Source of the DNA: Pseudovibrio sp. Ad37
Lineage (GTDB): Bacteria; Pseudomonadota; Alphaproteobacteria; Rhizobiales; Stappiaceae
DNA: 64,000 nt
Assembly: GCF_001623075.1 (NCBI RefSeq)
Contig: NZ_LMCF01000065.1
Coordinates: forward strand, 1-64,000
Direction: 5' to 3'
Part shown: positions 7,569 to 16,620 of the stretch, one piece after another
Layout: every line of letters begins with the position of its first letter
How positions within the stretch are numbered: position 1 is the stretch's first letter
Translations under genes and position numbers: made by a program
The notes under the pieces: generated by a model
The model's database searches: none
What the model was told of the DNA's origin: nothing
What the model saw: only the letters and a program-made list of their open reading frames with translations

Positions 7569-10500
7569 ATGGCAACAATGGTGCTATCAAGTGTTGGTGC
7601 AGCCGTTGGCGGCGCAGTCGGTGGCCCTTTCGGCGCTATCATAGGACAAACACTGGGGGCTATTGGCGGGGCGTGGATCGATCAGCAGATCTTCGGTGAA
7701 AACCGGGAACTCTCCGTCGGCAAGTTAGGTGACCTGCAATTACAGACTGCTGCTGAAGGGGTGTCACTGCCCTTTGTCTATGGCCGCGTGCGTGTCACCG
7801 GCAACATCATCTGGGCCACACGGCTGGAAGAGGTCGTCTCCGAAGAAAAGCAGGGCGGAAAAGCCACTGGCTCTTCGACCACAATCACCAGCCACAGCTA
7901 CTTCGCCAACTTCGCTGTCGCCTTGTGCGAAGGTCCCATCACAGCGGTGCGCCGTGTCTGGGCCAACGGTAAGGAGCTTGACTCCAGCGCAATCAATATG
8001 AGGGTGTATCTGGGGGCGGAAGATCAACAACCCGACCCACTGATCGAAGCTAAGCAAGGCACCGCGCCAGCCTATAAAGGCACCGCGTATGTGGTGTTCG
8101 AACGCCTCCCTCTGGCAGAGTTCGGTAACCGGATCCCCCAGCTCGCCTTCGAAGTGCTCCGCTCCATTGAACCACTGGAACAGCAGATCAAGGCGGTCAC
8201 GCTTATCCCCGGAGCAGGAGAGTTTGCCTATCACCCGCAGGAAGTCATCGAGGAGCACGCTCCCGGCAACTCCCGGAGCGTCAACCGCCATGGTAAGGGA
8301 GAGGAAACCGATCTGGTCCGCTCTTTGGATGAACTTCAGGCCCTCTGCCCAAACCTGAAAAGCGTCGCACTTGTCGTCGCCTGGTTTGGCGATGACTTAC
8401 GTGCTTCCCAGTGCACCATTCAGCCCAAAGTGACCTACCAGACCACAAAGCATCTACCTGAAAACTGGAGCGTTGCAGGCCTGACCCGCGCTGAAGCGCA
8501 AGAGGTCTCCTGCATCAATGACAGACCTGCCTATGGTGGTACGCCCTCAGATGCTTCCGTCACAGAAGCCATCAAGGAACTGAAGCGACGTGGCCTTGCC
8601 GTCATGTTCTACCCGTTCGTGATGATGGACATCCTCGATGACAATCAGCTGCCCGACCCCTATGGCGCAACCAAGCAGTCCAGCTTCCCCTGGCGCGGAC
8701 GCATCACCTCTGACATAGCAGCAGGACAACCCGGAACGCAGCAGGGAACCAGCGTAGTTACGCCTCAGGTAGACGCTTTTGTCGGCTTAGGCAGTGACTG
8801 GCGGTTCCGCCGTTTCATCCTGCACTATGCCAATTTGGTAAAAGAGGCCGGTGGTGTGGAAGCGTTTCTCATCGGCTCAGAAATGCGCGGTCTCACCCAA
8901 TGTTGGGCAGGCGGCAACGCGTTTCCTTTCGTTGATCACCTGAAAACACTGGTCTCAGAGGTCCGTCAGATTGTCGGCAGTCAGACCAAACTTTCTTACG
9001 CAGCCGACTGGAGTGAATATGCGGGCCACAGCCCTCAATCCGGTGACCTGCGCTTTCCTCTGGACCCACTCTGGGCGCATGCTGACATCAATTTTGTCGG
9101 CATTGATAACTACCTGCCACTATCGGACTTGCGTCAGAACGATGACCCGCAAACAGCCTACAACCTCAAGAACCTTCGGGAGGGAGTAGCCTCCGGTGAA
9201 TATTACGACTGGTATTATGCCAATGACACAGACCGAGCTGAGAAAACCCGCAGCCCGATTACAGACGGAGCCTACAACAAGCCATGGGTGTTCCGGCAAA
9301 AAGACCTTAAGAACTGGTGGCAAAATCTGCATTTCGAACGTGATGCAAGTGCTGAGCAAAACACGCCAACCCCCTGGGTGCCGCAATCCAAACCCATCTG
9401 GTTCACCGAACTCGGCTTTCCTGCTGTAGACAAAGGAACGAACCAGCCCAATGTCTTCGTGGACCCCAAGTCTGCTGAAAGCGCATTACCGCACTTCTCC
9501 AGCGGGCAACAGGATGACCTTGTCCAGCGTCGCGCGCTGGAAGCAAGCCTTAGTTATTGGGGAACAGACCATCCGGACTGGCCACAGGGCGACAATCCAA
9601 CCTCAAGCACCTACGCAGGTACGATGGTCTATGCAGATAACTCCTTCCTCTGGACATGGGACGCCCGCCCGTTCCCCGAATTTCCAACATATTCTGATGT
9701 CTGGGCAGACGGTCAAAATTGGCAGCTCGGTCACTGGCTGACAGGCCGTCTAGGCGCAACCTCTCTCTCAGGTCTTATCCGTGCCATGCGCGATGATTTC
9801 GGACATACGCAAGAGCTAACGGAGATCGCTGAACTGGGTGAAACCCTCGAAGGTCTGATCGTGACAGGCCCAACGTCCTTACGCTCTGCGCTCTCTCCCA
9901 TCCTGCAACTCGCCGGAGGCATCGCCGTTGATCGCGGAACCCATCTTGCCATCCTCCCCAAATACGCCAAGGCCACCCCCAATGGGAAACTGAGCCTTGC
10001 TGACCTGTTGGAAGCTGAAGAGGAGGAAGGCTACATCTCCATCAGCCGCAATGATGGCAGCGACCTGCCAGCTGAACTCCGACTGCGAGGTATGGACCCC
10101 AATAACAATTATGAGCCTCTCGTCGTCTCCTCCCGCCGTCTGGAAGGCATGGACAGGCACACCTCCAACATCCAGCTCCCTATCACAGCTTCGCCCCCCT
10201 CTGCTAAAAAGCTGGTTCAAAAAATGCACCAGAGTGTGTGGCTGGATCGGGAGACTCTTCAGTTCAAACTTGCTCTGAGTAAAATCGATCTGCGACCGGG
10301 GGATGTACTGGAACTTCCTGGCGAGCTGCTGGACGACGACATTGCTTCGTTGCAGTGCCGCATTGATCAGGTTTCATCTGGTGCTCATCTGGACGTTCAA
10401 GCAATACGGCTCAACGAATATCCTGTTACAGCCGCAACAGCAGTCTCGGAGGGATCATCACAACGATCTTTCAACGACACCACCTCAGGTCCGCCAATTG

Positions 10501-11450
10501 TTAGCATCTTGGATTTGCCAAGGTTCCACAGTGAGGGAGCGGATGATGGAAGCCCGGTGGTCGCTATCTACAATGCGAACTGGCCGAGTGCCTATCAGCT
10601 GTACAGTTCCAGCTCAGGTGAAGAATTCACATCGCTAGTGCAGGTGACTGAACCAGCCACCATGGGCATTTTGCAAGAACCTCTCACCTCTGGCCCACTT
10701 TGGCGCTGGGATCTGGCCTCCCATATCACCGTAAAATTCTACGGAGGCCAGTTACAAAGCCGAATGCTACTCGATGTGCTGTCAGGCGCAAATGCCTGTG
10801 CCATTCGCAAAAATGATGAGTGGGAAGTGATACAGTTCTGTAAAGCAGAACTGATCGCCCCCATGACCTACAAACTCACGCAGTTGCTCAGAGGACAATT
10901 GGGTACGGAGCATCTGGTTGCTTCGTCGAGCGCTGAGAACGCTGATTTCATCCTGTTAGATCAATCCCTGCTGAAACTGCCATGGACCAGTGACAAAGCC
11001 GATGTTGCCCTCTCATATCGTGTCGTTCCAGCTGGCAAGCCTCTGGGCTTTAAATGGGCAGTGAACACAAGCCATGCTGGAAAACAAAGCTCACTTAAAC
11101 CATTCGCACCTGTTCATCTGAGTGCAAGCCAAACAGATAATGGTGATTTGGAACTTAAATGGATTCGCAGAGCCAGATGGGAGGCGGACAGCTGGGCAAC
11201 GCCAGATATTCCGCTCCAAGAGGATAAACTTCAGTTTTCGGTCACGCTTTATCGTCAGGATGGGGGCGAAAATGAACGAACTGTTCTGCGTGAATATGAG
11301 GTGACACAGGAAAGCCTGACAATCCCACAAACCGAGCTGCAATCGTTATTTGGAGAAGGTCGGCATCTCTTAGCCTGTGAAGTTGCTCAAAAATCAACGA
11401 AATTCGGTTTGGGGACAACTTCAGATTGCTTGGCGAGCGTAACACTTTAA
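7569..11450 (+). CDS. GTA megatron / baseplate protein with TIM-barrel-like domain (gp15)
   Basis: 1293 residues from ATG 7569, preceded by GGAAAGGA. The N-terminus is a Gly/Ala-rich hydrophobic segment (residues 5-38) ending WIDQQIFG, as in other members. It is followed by a hub-like region (ISLPFVYGRVRVTGNIIWAT-type segment near 65-85), then the GTA TIM-barrel-like domain (about 420-720, including LIGSEMRGLTQ, LSYAADWSEY, FVGIDNYLPLSD and KPIWFTELGFPAVDKG) and a beta-rich tail-tip/receptor-binding C-terminus. In RcGTA this protein forms the tail tip that crosses the envelope. The reading frame is uninterrupted. It is the last GTA structural gene. Confidence 0.92.
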   Translation: MATMVLSSVGAAVGGAVGGPFGAIIGQTLGAIGGAWIDQQIFGENRELSVGKLGDLQLQTAAEGVSLPFVYGRVRVTGNIIWATRLEEVVSEEKQGGKATGSSTTITSHSYFANFAVALCEGPITAVRRVWANGKELDSSAINMRVYLGAEDQQPDPLIEAKQGTAPAYKGTAYVVFERLPLAEFGNRIPQLAFEVLRSIEPLEQQIKAVTLIPGAGEFAYHPQEVIEEHAPGNSRSVNRHGKGEETDLVRSLDELQALCPNLKSVALVVAWFGDDLRASQCTIQPKVTYQTTKHLPENWSVAGLTRAEAQEVSCINDRPAYGGTPSDASVTEAIKELKRRGLAVMFYPFVMMDILDDNQLPDPYGATKQSSFPWRGRITSDIAAGQPGTQQGTSVVTPQVDAFVGLGSDWRFRRFILHYANLVKEAGGVEAFLIGSEMRGLTQCWAGGNAFPFVDHLKTLVSEVRQIVGSQTKLSYAADWSEYAGHSPQSGDLRFPLDPLWAHADINFVGIDNYLPLSDLRQNDDPQTAYNLKNLREGVASGEYYDWYYANDTDRAEKTRSPITDGAYNKPWVFRQKDLKNWWQNLHFERDASAEQNTPTPWVPQSKPIWFTELGFPAVDKGTNQPNVFVDPKSAESALPHFSSGQQDDLVQRRALEASLSYWGTDHPDWPQGDNPTSSTYAGTMVYADNSFLWTWDARPFPEFPTYSDVWADGQNWQLGHWLTGRLGATSLSGLIRAMRDDFGHTQELTEIAELGETLEGLIVTGPTSLRSALSPILQLAGGIAVDRGTHLAILPKYAKATPNGKLSLADLLEAEEEEGYISISRNDGSDLPAELRLRGMDPNNNYEPLVVSSRRLEGMDRHTSNIQLPITASPPSAKKLVQKMHQSVWLDRETLQFKLALSKIDLRPGDVLELPGELLDDDIASLQCRIDQVSSGAHLDVQAIRLNEYPVTAATAVSEGSSQRSFNDTTSGPPIVSILDLPRFHSEGADDGSPVVAIYNANWPSAYQLYSSSSGEEFTSLVQVTEPATMGILQEPLTSGPLWRWDLASHITVKFYGGQLQSRMLLDVLSGANACAIRKNDEWEVIQFCKAELIAPMTYKLTQLLRGQLGTEHLVASSSAENADFILLDQSLLKLPWTSDKADVALSYRVVPAGKPLGFKWAVNTSHAGKQSSLKPFAPVHLSASQTDNGDLELKWIRRARWEADSWATPDIPLQEDKLQFSVTLYRQDGGENERTVLREYEVTQESLTIPQTELQSLFGEGRHLLACEVAQKSTKFGLGTTSDCLASVTL

Positions 11451-11587
11451 CAATTGCTTTTACCGGATTATTTGCAAACCAAGCCAAGAAACATCACAGA
11501 CCCCAGAGAATCTGCTAGGTCTTTGTTTTGAAATATATAACACCTCGTTCATGTGAGGTTCAGCCAGTGCCGGTTAGAAGACGCCCT

Positions 11588-11881
11588 ATGAGACACCAAT
11601 TCCACAACCTCTTTTTTCGCTCATTGATGGCACTGGCTTTGGCGGTAACGGTTTTTACATGGTCTGCACCTGCGCAGGCCGCGTGTTTGTCCTCCAGTCA
11701 GACAAGGCAGGCTGTCGCCAGCGGTCAGGCGCGGCCTCTGGGTTCGCTGCGGGTCAATGGGCAGATACTTTCAGCCAAACTCTGTGAGCGAGGAGGGGGA
11801 TTGGTCTATGTGCTGTCCGTACTCAACAACGGCAACGTCTCGCAAGTGACGCTGGATGCACGAACAGGGCGCCGGTTGTAA
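11588..11881 (+). CDS. Small exported PepSY-like protein, candidate FeuN
   Basis: 97 residues with a signal peptide (hydrophobic core SLMALALAVTVF, cleavage near PAQA-A at about residue 32). The mature part has two Cys residues and a short repeat-like beta segment LVYVLSVLNNGNVSQVTLDARTG typical of PepSY-related domains. It sits directly upstream of feuP/feuQ. In Sinorhizobium a small periplasmic protein, FeuN, encoded at this position holds the FeuQ kinase in check; that role is proposed here by position and size, not proven. The ATG at 11588 is chosen because the signal peptide begins there. Confidence 0.55.
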   Translation: MRHQFHNLFFRSLMALALAVTVFTWSAPAQAACLSSSQTRQAVASGQARPLGSLRVNGQILSAKLCERGGGLVYVLSVLNNGNVSQVTLDARTGRRL

Positions 11882-11959
11882 CCGAGCTGAGAAGAACTCT
11901 GGATAGAGATTTTTTTGCCTGAATTTGAACGAATTTTGAAAGCGATATTAGGCGATACT

Positions 11960-12008
11960 GCACATTCCTATCTGAAAACCGGTATCCACTTTTCAGATAG
12001 GAATGTGC
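11960..12008. promoter_or_regulatory. Perfect 19-bp inverted repeat upstream of feuP
   Basis: Positions 11960-11978 (GCACATTCCTATCTGAAAA) and 11990-12008 are exact inverted copies with an 11-base spacer. It begins about 80 bases after the feuN-like stop and ends 65 bases before the feuP start. A T-run does not follow, so it is not a classical terminator. It could be an mRNA hairpin separating feuN from feuPQ expression, or a protein-binding palindrome. Confidence 0.75.
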
Positions 12009-12072
12009 AACTGAAAAATTAGAGCAGTCTGAACTGCTTTATGAGCCTGAGCGCTTGTGTGGGGTAGATCTT

Positions 12073-12738
12073 ATGCGAATGTTGATCGTTGAAGATGATC
12101 GGGATTTGAACAGACAACTGTCTGAAGCGTTGGAAGACGCCGGTTACGTTGTCGACAAAGCATATGATGGCGAGGAAGGCCATTTCCTCGGTGACACCGA
12201 ACCATATGACGCTGTCATTCTGGATCTTGGCCTCCCGCAGATGGATGGTCTCAGTGTGCTGGAACGCTGGCGCAGAGACGGCCATTCCATGCCAGTCCTT
12301 ATCCTGACGGCTCGTGATCGTTGGAGCGATAAAGTCGCCGGCATTGATGCAGGCGCAGATGATTACGTTGCAAAGCCCTTTCACATGGAAGAAGTGCTGG
12401 CACGGGTGCGGGCACTGGTGCGCCGCGCCGCTGGTCTGGCCTCCAACGAGATTTCCATTGGCGACATTGTTCTGGATACCAAAGCAAGCAAAGTGACGAA
12501 AAACGGCATGTCCGTAAAACTCACCTCTCACGAGTTCCGCCTGCTGTCTTATCTCATGCACCACAAAGGCCGTGTGATTTCCAGAACCGAATTGGTTGAA
12601 CATTTGTACGATCAGGACTTTGACCGCGACTCCAACACCATTGAGGTGTTCGTAGGCCGATTGCGCAAGAAGTTTGGTAGTTCACTGATCGAGACCGTAC
12701 GTGGATTGGGCTACAGGCTACAGGAAGAAAATGCCTGA
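12073..12738 (+). CDS. feuP: OmpR-family response regulator FeuP
   Basis: 221 residues from ATG 12073 (a second ATG lies at 12079). Receiver domain residues 1-115 with acidic pocket Asp8/Asp9, phospho-acceptor Asp51 (VILDLGLPQMDG) and Lys101 (KPF); winged-helix DNA-binding domain about 125-220 with LTSHEFRLLSYLM and the NTIEVFVGRLRKK recognition region. The sequence is very close to what I remember of rhizobial FeuP, which with FeuQ controls osmoadaptation and cyclic glucan export genes. The gene overlaps feuQ by 8 bases. Confidence 0.82.
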   Translation: MRMLIVEDDRDLNRQLSEALEDAGYVVDKAYDGEEGHFLGDTEPYDAVILDLGLPQMDGLSVLERWRRDGHSMPVLILTARDRWSDKVAGIDAGADDYVAKPFHMEEVLARVRALVRRAAGLASNEISIGDIVLDTKASKVTKNGMSVKLTSHEFRLLSYLMHHKGRVISRTELVEHLYDQDFDRDSNTIEVFVGRLRKKFGSSLIETVRGLGYRLQEENA

Positions 12739-14152
12739 TAAGAACAGCGCAGACACCAACGACTTGCAGGGGCCGCTCAACTGGAATCCCATCAGGTTCA
12801 TTCGCAAGAAGCAACAGGCGTCATTGGCATGGCGTCTGATTTTTGTTGCGGGCCTATGGGCTGTTGTCAGTCTTGTGGTTGCGGGTGCTATTCTTGTCGC
12901 TCTGTTTCGTGAAGCGGGTGAGAAAGCACTGGATGAACGCCTTGAAGTCCACATGACAGCAATTGTCAGTGCGCTTGCTGCGGAAGGCGACCAGCAAAAC
13001 CCTGCATTACGACGTATCGGTGATCCACGGTTCAACATGCCGCTGTCGGGTTGGTATTGGACCGTGCAACGCGGTGGCAAAGTTCTGTTTGAAAGCGAAT
13101 CTCTTTTTGGCGACACGCTACGCCTGCAAAACATGAAGGGCGAACTGGAACTCAAGCAAAACGTCACTGGTCCAGCTGGTCGGGATCTGCGTCTGCTGCA
13201 AAAACGCATCCAGTTCGGTGGACTTCAGCCGGTGACAATAGCAGTCGCAGGAAGCACCCGCGAGCTGGGCGAGAGTACGGCATCCTTTGCATGGCAAGCG
13301 GCGATCACACTTGGTGTTCTTGGGCTTGGCCTTGTCGCGGCCATCTTCTTGCAGGTGCGCTTTGGTTTACGTCCGCTAACTGAACTTCAGGAGAGTCTTG
13401 GTCGCGTTCGTCAGGGAAAAGAGGAAGAAGTTCAGGAAGATTTGCCCAAAGAGCTGAAACCGCTTGCTGTTGAACTCAATGCTCTCATCCACTCAAATAG
13501 AGAAGTAGTGGAGCATTCCAGAACTCAGGTGGGAAATCTTGCTCATGCCCTGAAAACGCCTCTGTCTGTCATTACCAACGAGGCCAGAAGTTCAGATGAA
13601 CCGCTCGCTTTGAAGATTTCGGAGCAAGCGGATCTTATGAGAGGGCAAGTTCAGCACTATCTGGAAAAAGCACGAATGGCGGCTCAGCGCCGGGTGATCG
13701 GTGTGTCATGTGAGGCTGCTCCTGTCGTGTCGCGCATGGCGCGCGTTATGGAAAAAATCCATCGCGACAAAGAGCCAGAGATCACGGTTGATATGGATGA
13801 GACTCTGTTGTTCCGCGGGGAACAACAAGATCTGGAAGAAATCCTTGGGAACTTGTTGGATAACGCCTGCAAATGGTGTGATAAAAAAGTGTCAGTGACG
13901 CTGAAAAACAACAATTCCTCTGCGTCACTCATCGCTCTGATCGTAGAAGACGATGGTTCTGGACTGGGTGCTGAAGAGAAAAAACGTGCACTGCGCAGAG
14001 GGCAAAGATTGGATGAAACTGTCCCCGGAACGGGTTTAGGTTTATCCATAATTGTTGACATTGCAGGTATTTACGGCGGCTCATTTGAACTTGGCGATAG
14101 CGAGTTAGGTGGATTGAAGGCAACGGTGATCTTGCCGTCTCTGACAATCTGA
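12731..14152 (+). CDS. feuQ: Membrane sensor histidine kinase FeuQ
   Basis: 473 residues. ATG 12731 overlaps the end of feuP, with AGGAAG just upstream. Two membrane segments (about 36-58 and 190-208) flank a ~130-residue periplasmic sensor region. The dimerisation domain carries His272 in NLAHALKTPLSVI, followed by a catalytic domain with LLDNACKWC (N box), VEDDGSGLG (G1) and GTGLGLSI (G2). It phosphorylates FeuP; a FeuN-like protein encoded upstream would be the periplasmic brake in the rhizobial model. Confidence 0.82.
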   Translation: MPDKNSADTNDLQGPLNWNPIRFIRKKQQASLAWRLIFVAGLWAVVSLVVAGAILVALFREAGEKALDERLEVHMTAIVSALAAEGDQQNPALRRIGDPRFNMPLSGWYWTVQRGGKVLFESESLFGDTLRLQNMKGELELKQNVTGPAGRDLRLLQKRIQFGGLQPVTIAVAGSTRELGESTASFAWQAAITLGVLGLGLVAAIFLQVRFGLRPLTELQESLGRVRQGKEEEVQEDLPKELKPLAVELNALIHSNREVVEHSRTQVGNLAHALKTPLSVITNEARSSDEPLALKISEQADLMRGQVQHYLEKARMAAQRRVIGVSCEAAPVVSRMARVMEKIHRDKEPEITVDMDETLLFRGEQQDLEEILGNLLDNACKWCDKKVSVTLKNNNSSASLIALIVEDDGSGLGAEEKKRALRRGQRLDETVPGTGLGLSIIVDIAGIYGGSFELGDSELGGLKATVILPSLTI

Positions 14153-14348
14153 TCTGTTTTGGGGCAGAGGTTGCATCTGTTTCAAACAGTACTGATAGTA
14201 AGTGTAACTGTGTTTTAAGGGGTTGCTCCACGAAAGCGTTTTCAAGCTAATGGCGCTGCTTTGGTTTGAGGCCTTACTGGAAGACCTTGGAAGGGACAAA
14301 GAGCCTTTCCGGAAAACGGATAAGTCGCAAAAGCGACAAAGAGGATGC

Positions 14349-14807
14349 ATGTTGGTGCGAAACTGGAAAAAACTGATGGTCTTACCTGTCGTTGTTGGCG
14401 GTTTAGCCAGCTGTGCGACATCTGATCATGCCACCAGAGCTCAAACCGATGCCTCTTCCTCGTCGATTTTTGGTTTCTGGTCTTCTGATAGTGAGCAGAA
14501 TGCAGCAGCTCAGGCTGCAATCGACAGCGCCACAGAAGGCGAGTTGAAGCAACTGCTCAGAAGCGGTGACCTCGACACCGTCTATAAAGCACAGAGCAAA
14601 GCGTTGAATGCGTCTGATGCAGGCAACAAAGTTGTCTGGCGCAATCGATTCTCTGGCGCACAAGGCACAGTTAAGTCTGGTCCTGTCTATTACGTGAATG
14701 ACCGCCGCTGCCGCGATTTCCAGCATACCATCGCGTATGATGAGAAAACGCAGCTGATCAAAGGTGCGGCTTGTAAGGACGGTGAGCGCTGGGCAGCGCT
14801 GAACTAG
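14349..14807 (+). CDS. RT0821/Lpp0805-type surface lipoprotein
   Basis: 152 residues from ATG 14349 with AAAGAGGA just upstream. The lipobox is LASC (Cys at about residue 22) after a short hydrophobic signal, so it should be lipidated and membrane anchored. The C-terminal part SGPVYYVNDRRCRDFQHTI and the preceding WRNRFSGAQGTV match the small surface-protein family often annotated RT0821/Lpp0805 or '17-kDa antigen-like'. Function is not known. The longer open frame back to 14223 has no signal peptide and is not used. Confidence 0.7.
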   Translation: MLVRNWKKLMVLPVVVGGLASCATSDHATRAQTDASSSSIFGFWSSDSEQNAAAQAAIDSATEGELKQLLRSGDLDTVYKAQSKALNASDAGNKVVWRNRFSGAQGTVKSGPVYYVNDRRCRDFQHTIAYDEKTQLIKGAACKDGERWAALN

Positions 14808-14823
14808 CCCGAAATCCCTCGCT

Positions 14824-14879
14824 ATAAGCAGTTTTTGCGGAAGGAAACACACCTTTCGCATGCGGAAAAGGCTGCTTAT
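14824..14879 (+). other. Nested hairpins downstream of the lipoprotein gene
   Basis: An outer 8-bp stem (14824-14831 with 14872-14879, ATAAGCAG/CTGCTTAT) encloses an inner 8-bp stem with one G-U pair (14837-14844 with 14852-14859). It starts 17 bases after the stop codon. No T-run follows, so it may be an mRNA 3' structure rather than a Rho-independent terminator. The rest of the gap to 15016 shows nothing I can name. Confidence 0.45.
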
Positions 14880-15015
14880 CAAGATTTGATTAAGCAATTC
14901 CGCCGATAGTTTTGATCAACAAATACAATTTTAGCAGTTGTCGTCTGCTGCGAGTTGTGAGGGTTGAGCGTGTATAAGCTCAACCAGTGTAAAGCTGAGT
15001 ACCAGAGAGATTTGG

Positions 15016-16482
15016 ATGCACGAGGTCAACCATAAAGCATTGCAAATGGAGAAGGTGTTAGGAGCCTTGTCTCAATCTGCTTTGCGGATGTTGGAACGCT
15101 CTGTCGATGATACCGTGCAAAGCGGAACATCTGTACCAAATGCCGAACTCATGCTGCTCACTATTCGCAGGCTCCTTGGTGAAGCCTCTTACATTCCTGA
15201 GAATAAGCTGTCTCTGGATACGCCACTAAAGCGCGCAATTCTAAGCCCCCTTCAGCCATTCCTCATTCAAATGCCGCTTTGCACGCCACAACAAGGTCGG
15301 ATCGATGCCGCAGTAATGGAGTCGCTCTGGACTTACATGCGCCAGGTGCTTCTTTCTAATGAGTTTACCGAAGCGATAGAGGCCTTGGAAGAGCTGTGTC
15401 AGCAACAAGATTTGCCTACAACCCATGAAACCATCCAGAAAGCACTCTTTGCATGCGCTGAGGGTCTCCGCTTGCGTTTGGTCGCTGCTGCACAAAGAGA
15501 GCTGGAAGCTGCAGATCAAGACATTCAGATAAAGACAAAGCTTCGCCGCAAGGTTGGAGGCCACGTCAATTTTGATTTCTTCTGTGACGTTCTGGTGATT
15601 TTGGAAAGAGCACCTGCATGGGAAAAGGTGATGGCAGACACTCCACCTTTTGCAGAAGACATCCTGTCCATGTCCTCCGGTAACAGTTTGCAAAACATGC
15701 GCGCCCATATGGAGCAGCACAGAGCTGAGGCCAATTATCTTGCAGCGCTGTCATTCCTCCGTTTGGACGAAGCGCCTGTTGAACTCATAAAACTGGCTCA
15801 AACCCTCGCAGCTGTTCCTGCTTTGAAAGATGTTACGGGCACGCCTTATGCGGCCTTCATAGAGTTTGCTTTGTCTTCTTTGGAGCAAAGTGTGGCTGTT
15901 GTTGAAGGCTGGCGTATGGAAGAGGAGGCCATTGTCGGGCTCCCGGAAGCAGCCAACGCCTGCCTGCTACATTTTGAGGAACTGGAAGAACTCGAAGGCT
16001 TCAGCGCTTGCGGTCAATGGAACCAGCGCGCTGTACAGCTCAAAAACCGTTTGTGTATTCTGCTACGCGATGAACTGTGTAACCTCCCAGCACAACTGGA
16101 GGAGGCAGTTGCTTCAGAAACAAAACCTGACTTTGCAGATTTGCAGGGTGGTTATCGGCTGGAGCAGATTCAGCGCGCCTATCACAAATGTTTGAGGGGA
16201 TTAAAACTCGCCAAGTTGGCGTCGCAATATGCAGGTGTGCTTGGCTTGAACGAGCTGCAAATCTCAACCAGAGATCATGTCGAACGTTTCATTGATCGCA
16301 ACTCCGAGAAGCTTTTGACAGCTCCCAAAGATGAGCAAAACAAGACTGAAAACCTTCCGAATTATGGCGAAATTTCGAGAAAATTGAGCCGTTTAATCTC
16401 GATGAGTGAGATCTCTCTGGAGCCGGAAGACACTGCGAACCTCATTCGTAGGCAGAAGACTTACCTGAAAGATGCCGCCTAA
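15016..16482 (+). CDS. Conserved-looking hypothetical protein, 488 residues
   Basis: Not recognised. The sequence is soluble, acidic and almost entirely alpha-helical by composition (Leu/Ala/Glu-rich, few Gly/Pro), with no signal peptide, membrane segment or enzymatic motif. Eleven or so Cys residues are scattered without a metal-binding spacing. The uninterrupted length, normal codon pattern and ATG behind GAGAG make it a real gene. It lies alone between the lipoprotein and ccmI. A helical-repeat scaffold is possible but is only a guess from composition. Confidence 0.8.
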   Translation: MHEVNHKALQMEKVLGALSQSALRMLERSVDDTVQSGTSVPNAELMLLTIRRLLGEASYIPENKLSLDTPLKRAILSPLQPFLIQMPLCTPQQGRIDAAVMESLWTYMRQVLLSNEFTEAIEALEELCQQQDLPTTHETIQKALFACAEGLRLRLVAAAQRELEAADQDIQIKTKLRRKVGGHVNFDFFCDVLVILERAPAWEKVMADTPPFAEDILSMSSGNSLQNMRAHMEQHRAEANYLAALSFLRLDEAPVELIKLAQTLAAVPALKDVTGTPYAAFIEFALSSLEQSVAVVEGWRMEEEAIVGLPEAANACLLHFEELEELEGFSACGQWNQRAVQLKNRLCILLRDELCNLPAQLEEAVASETKPDFADLQGGYRLEQIQRAYHKCLRGLKLAKLASQYAGVLGLNELQISTRDHVERFIDRNSEKLLTAPKDEQNKTENLPNYGEISRKLSRLISMSEISLEPEDTANLIRRQKTYLKDAA

Positions 16483-16620
16483 CCCCCTAGTAGTGCCTGC
16501 GTCTTTTAGAAAATAAGTGCAACTTCATAGGTATTTTGTGGGTATATGGCTTGTGCGACTGCCCGTCGCAGGGGGGGTACTGTTGCCTTTCACATTTAGA
16601 ACCTGTCTATTTAAGCCACT

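Noticed and set aside
1-11450. Interpretation as an ordinary active prophage
   Set aside because: No integrase, repressor, lysis or replication genes are seen, and gp10, rcc01693-type chaperone, DUF2460, DUF2163 and gp15 in this order are diagnostic of GTA-like clusters; upstream sequence is nevertheless not visible.
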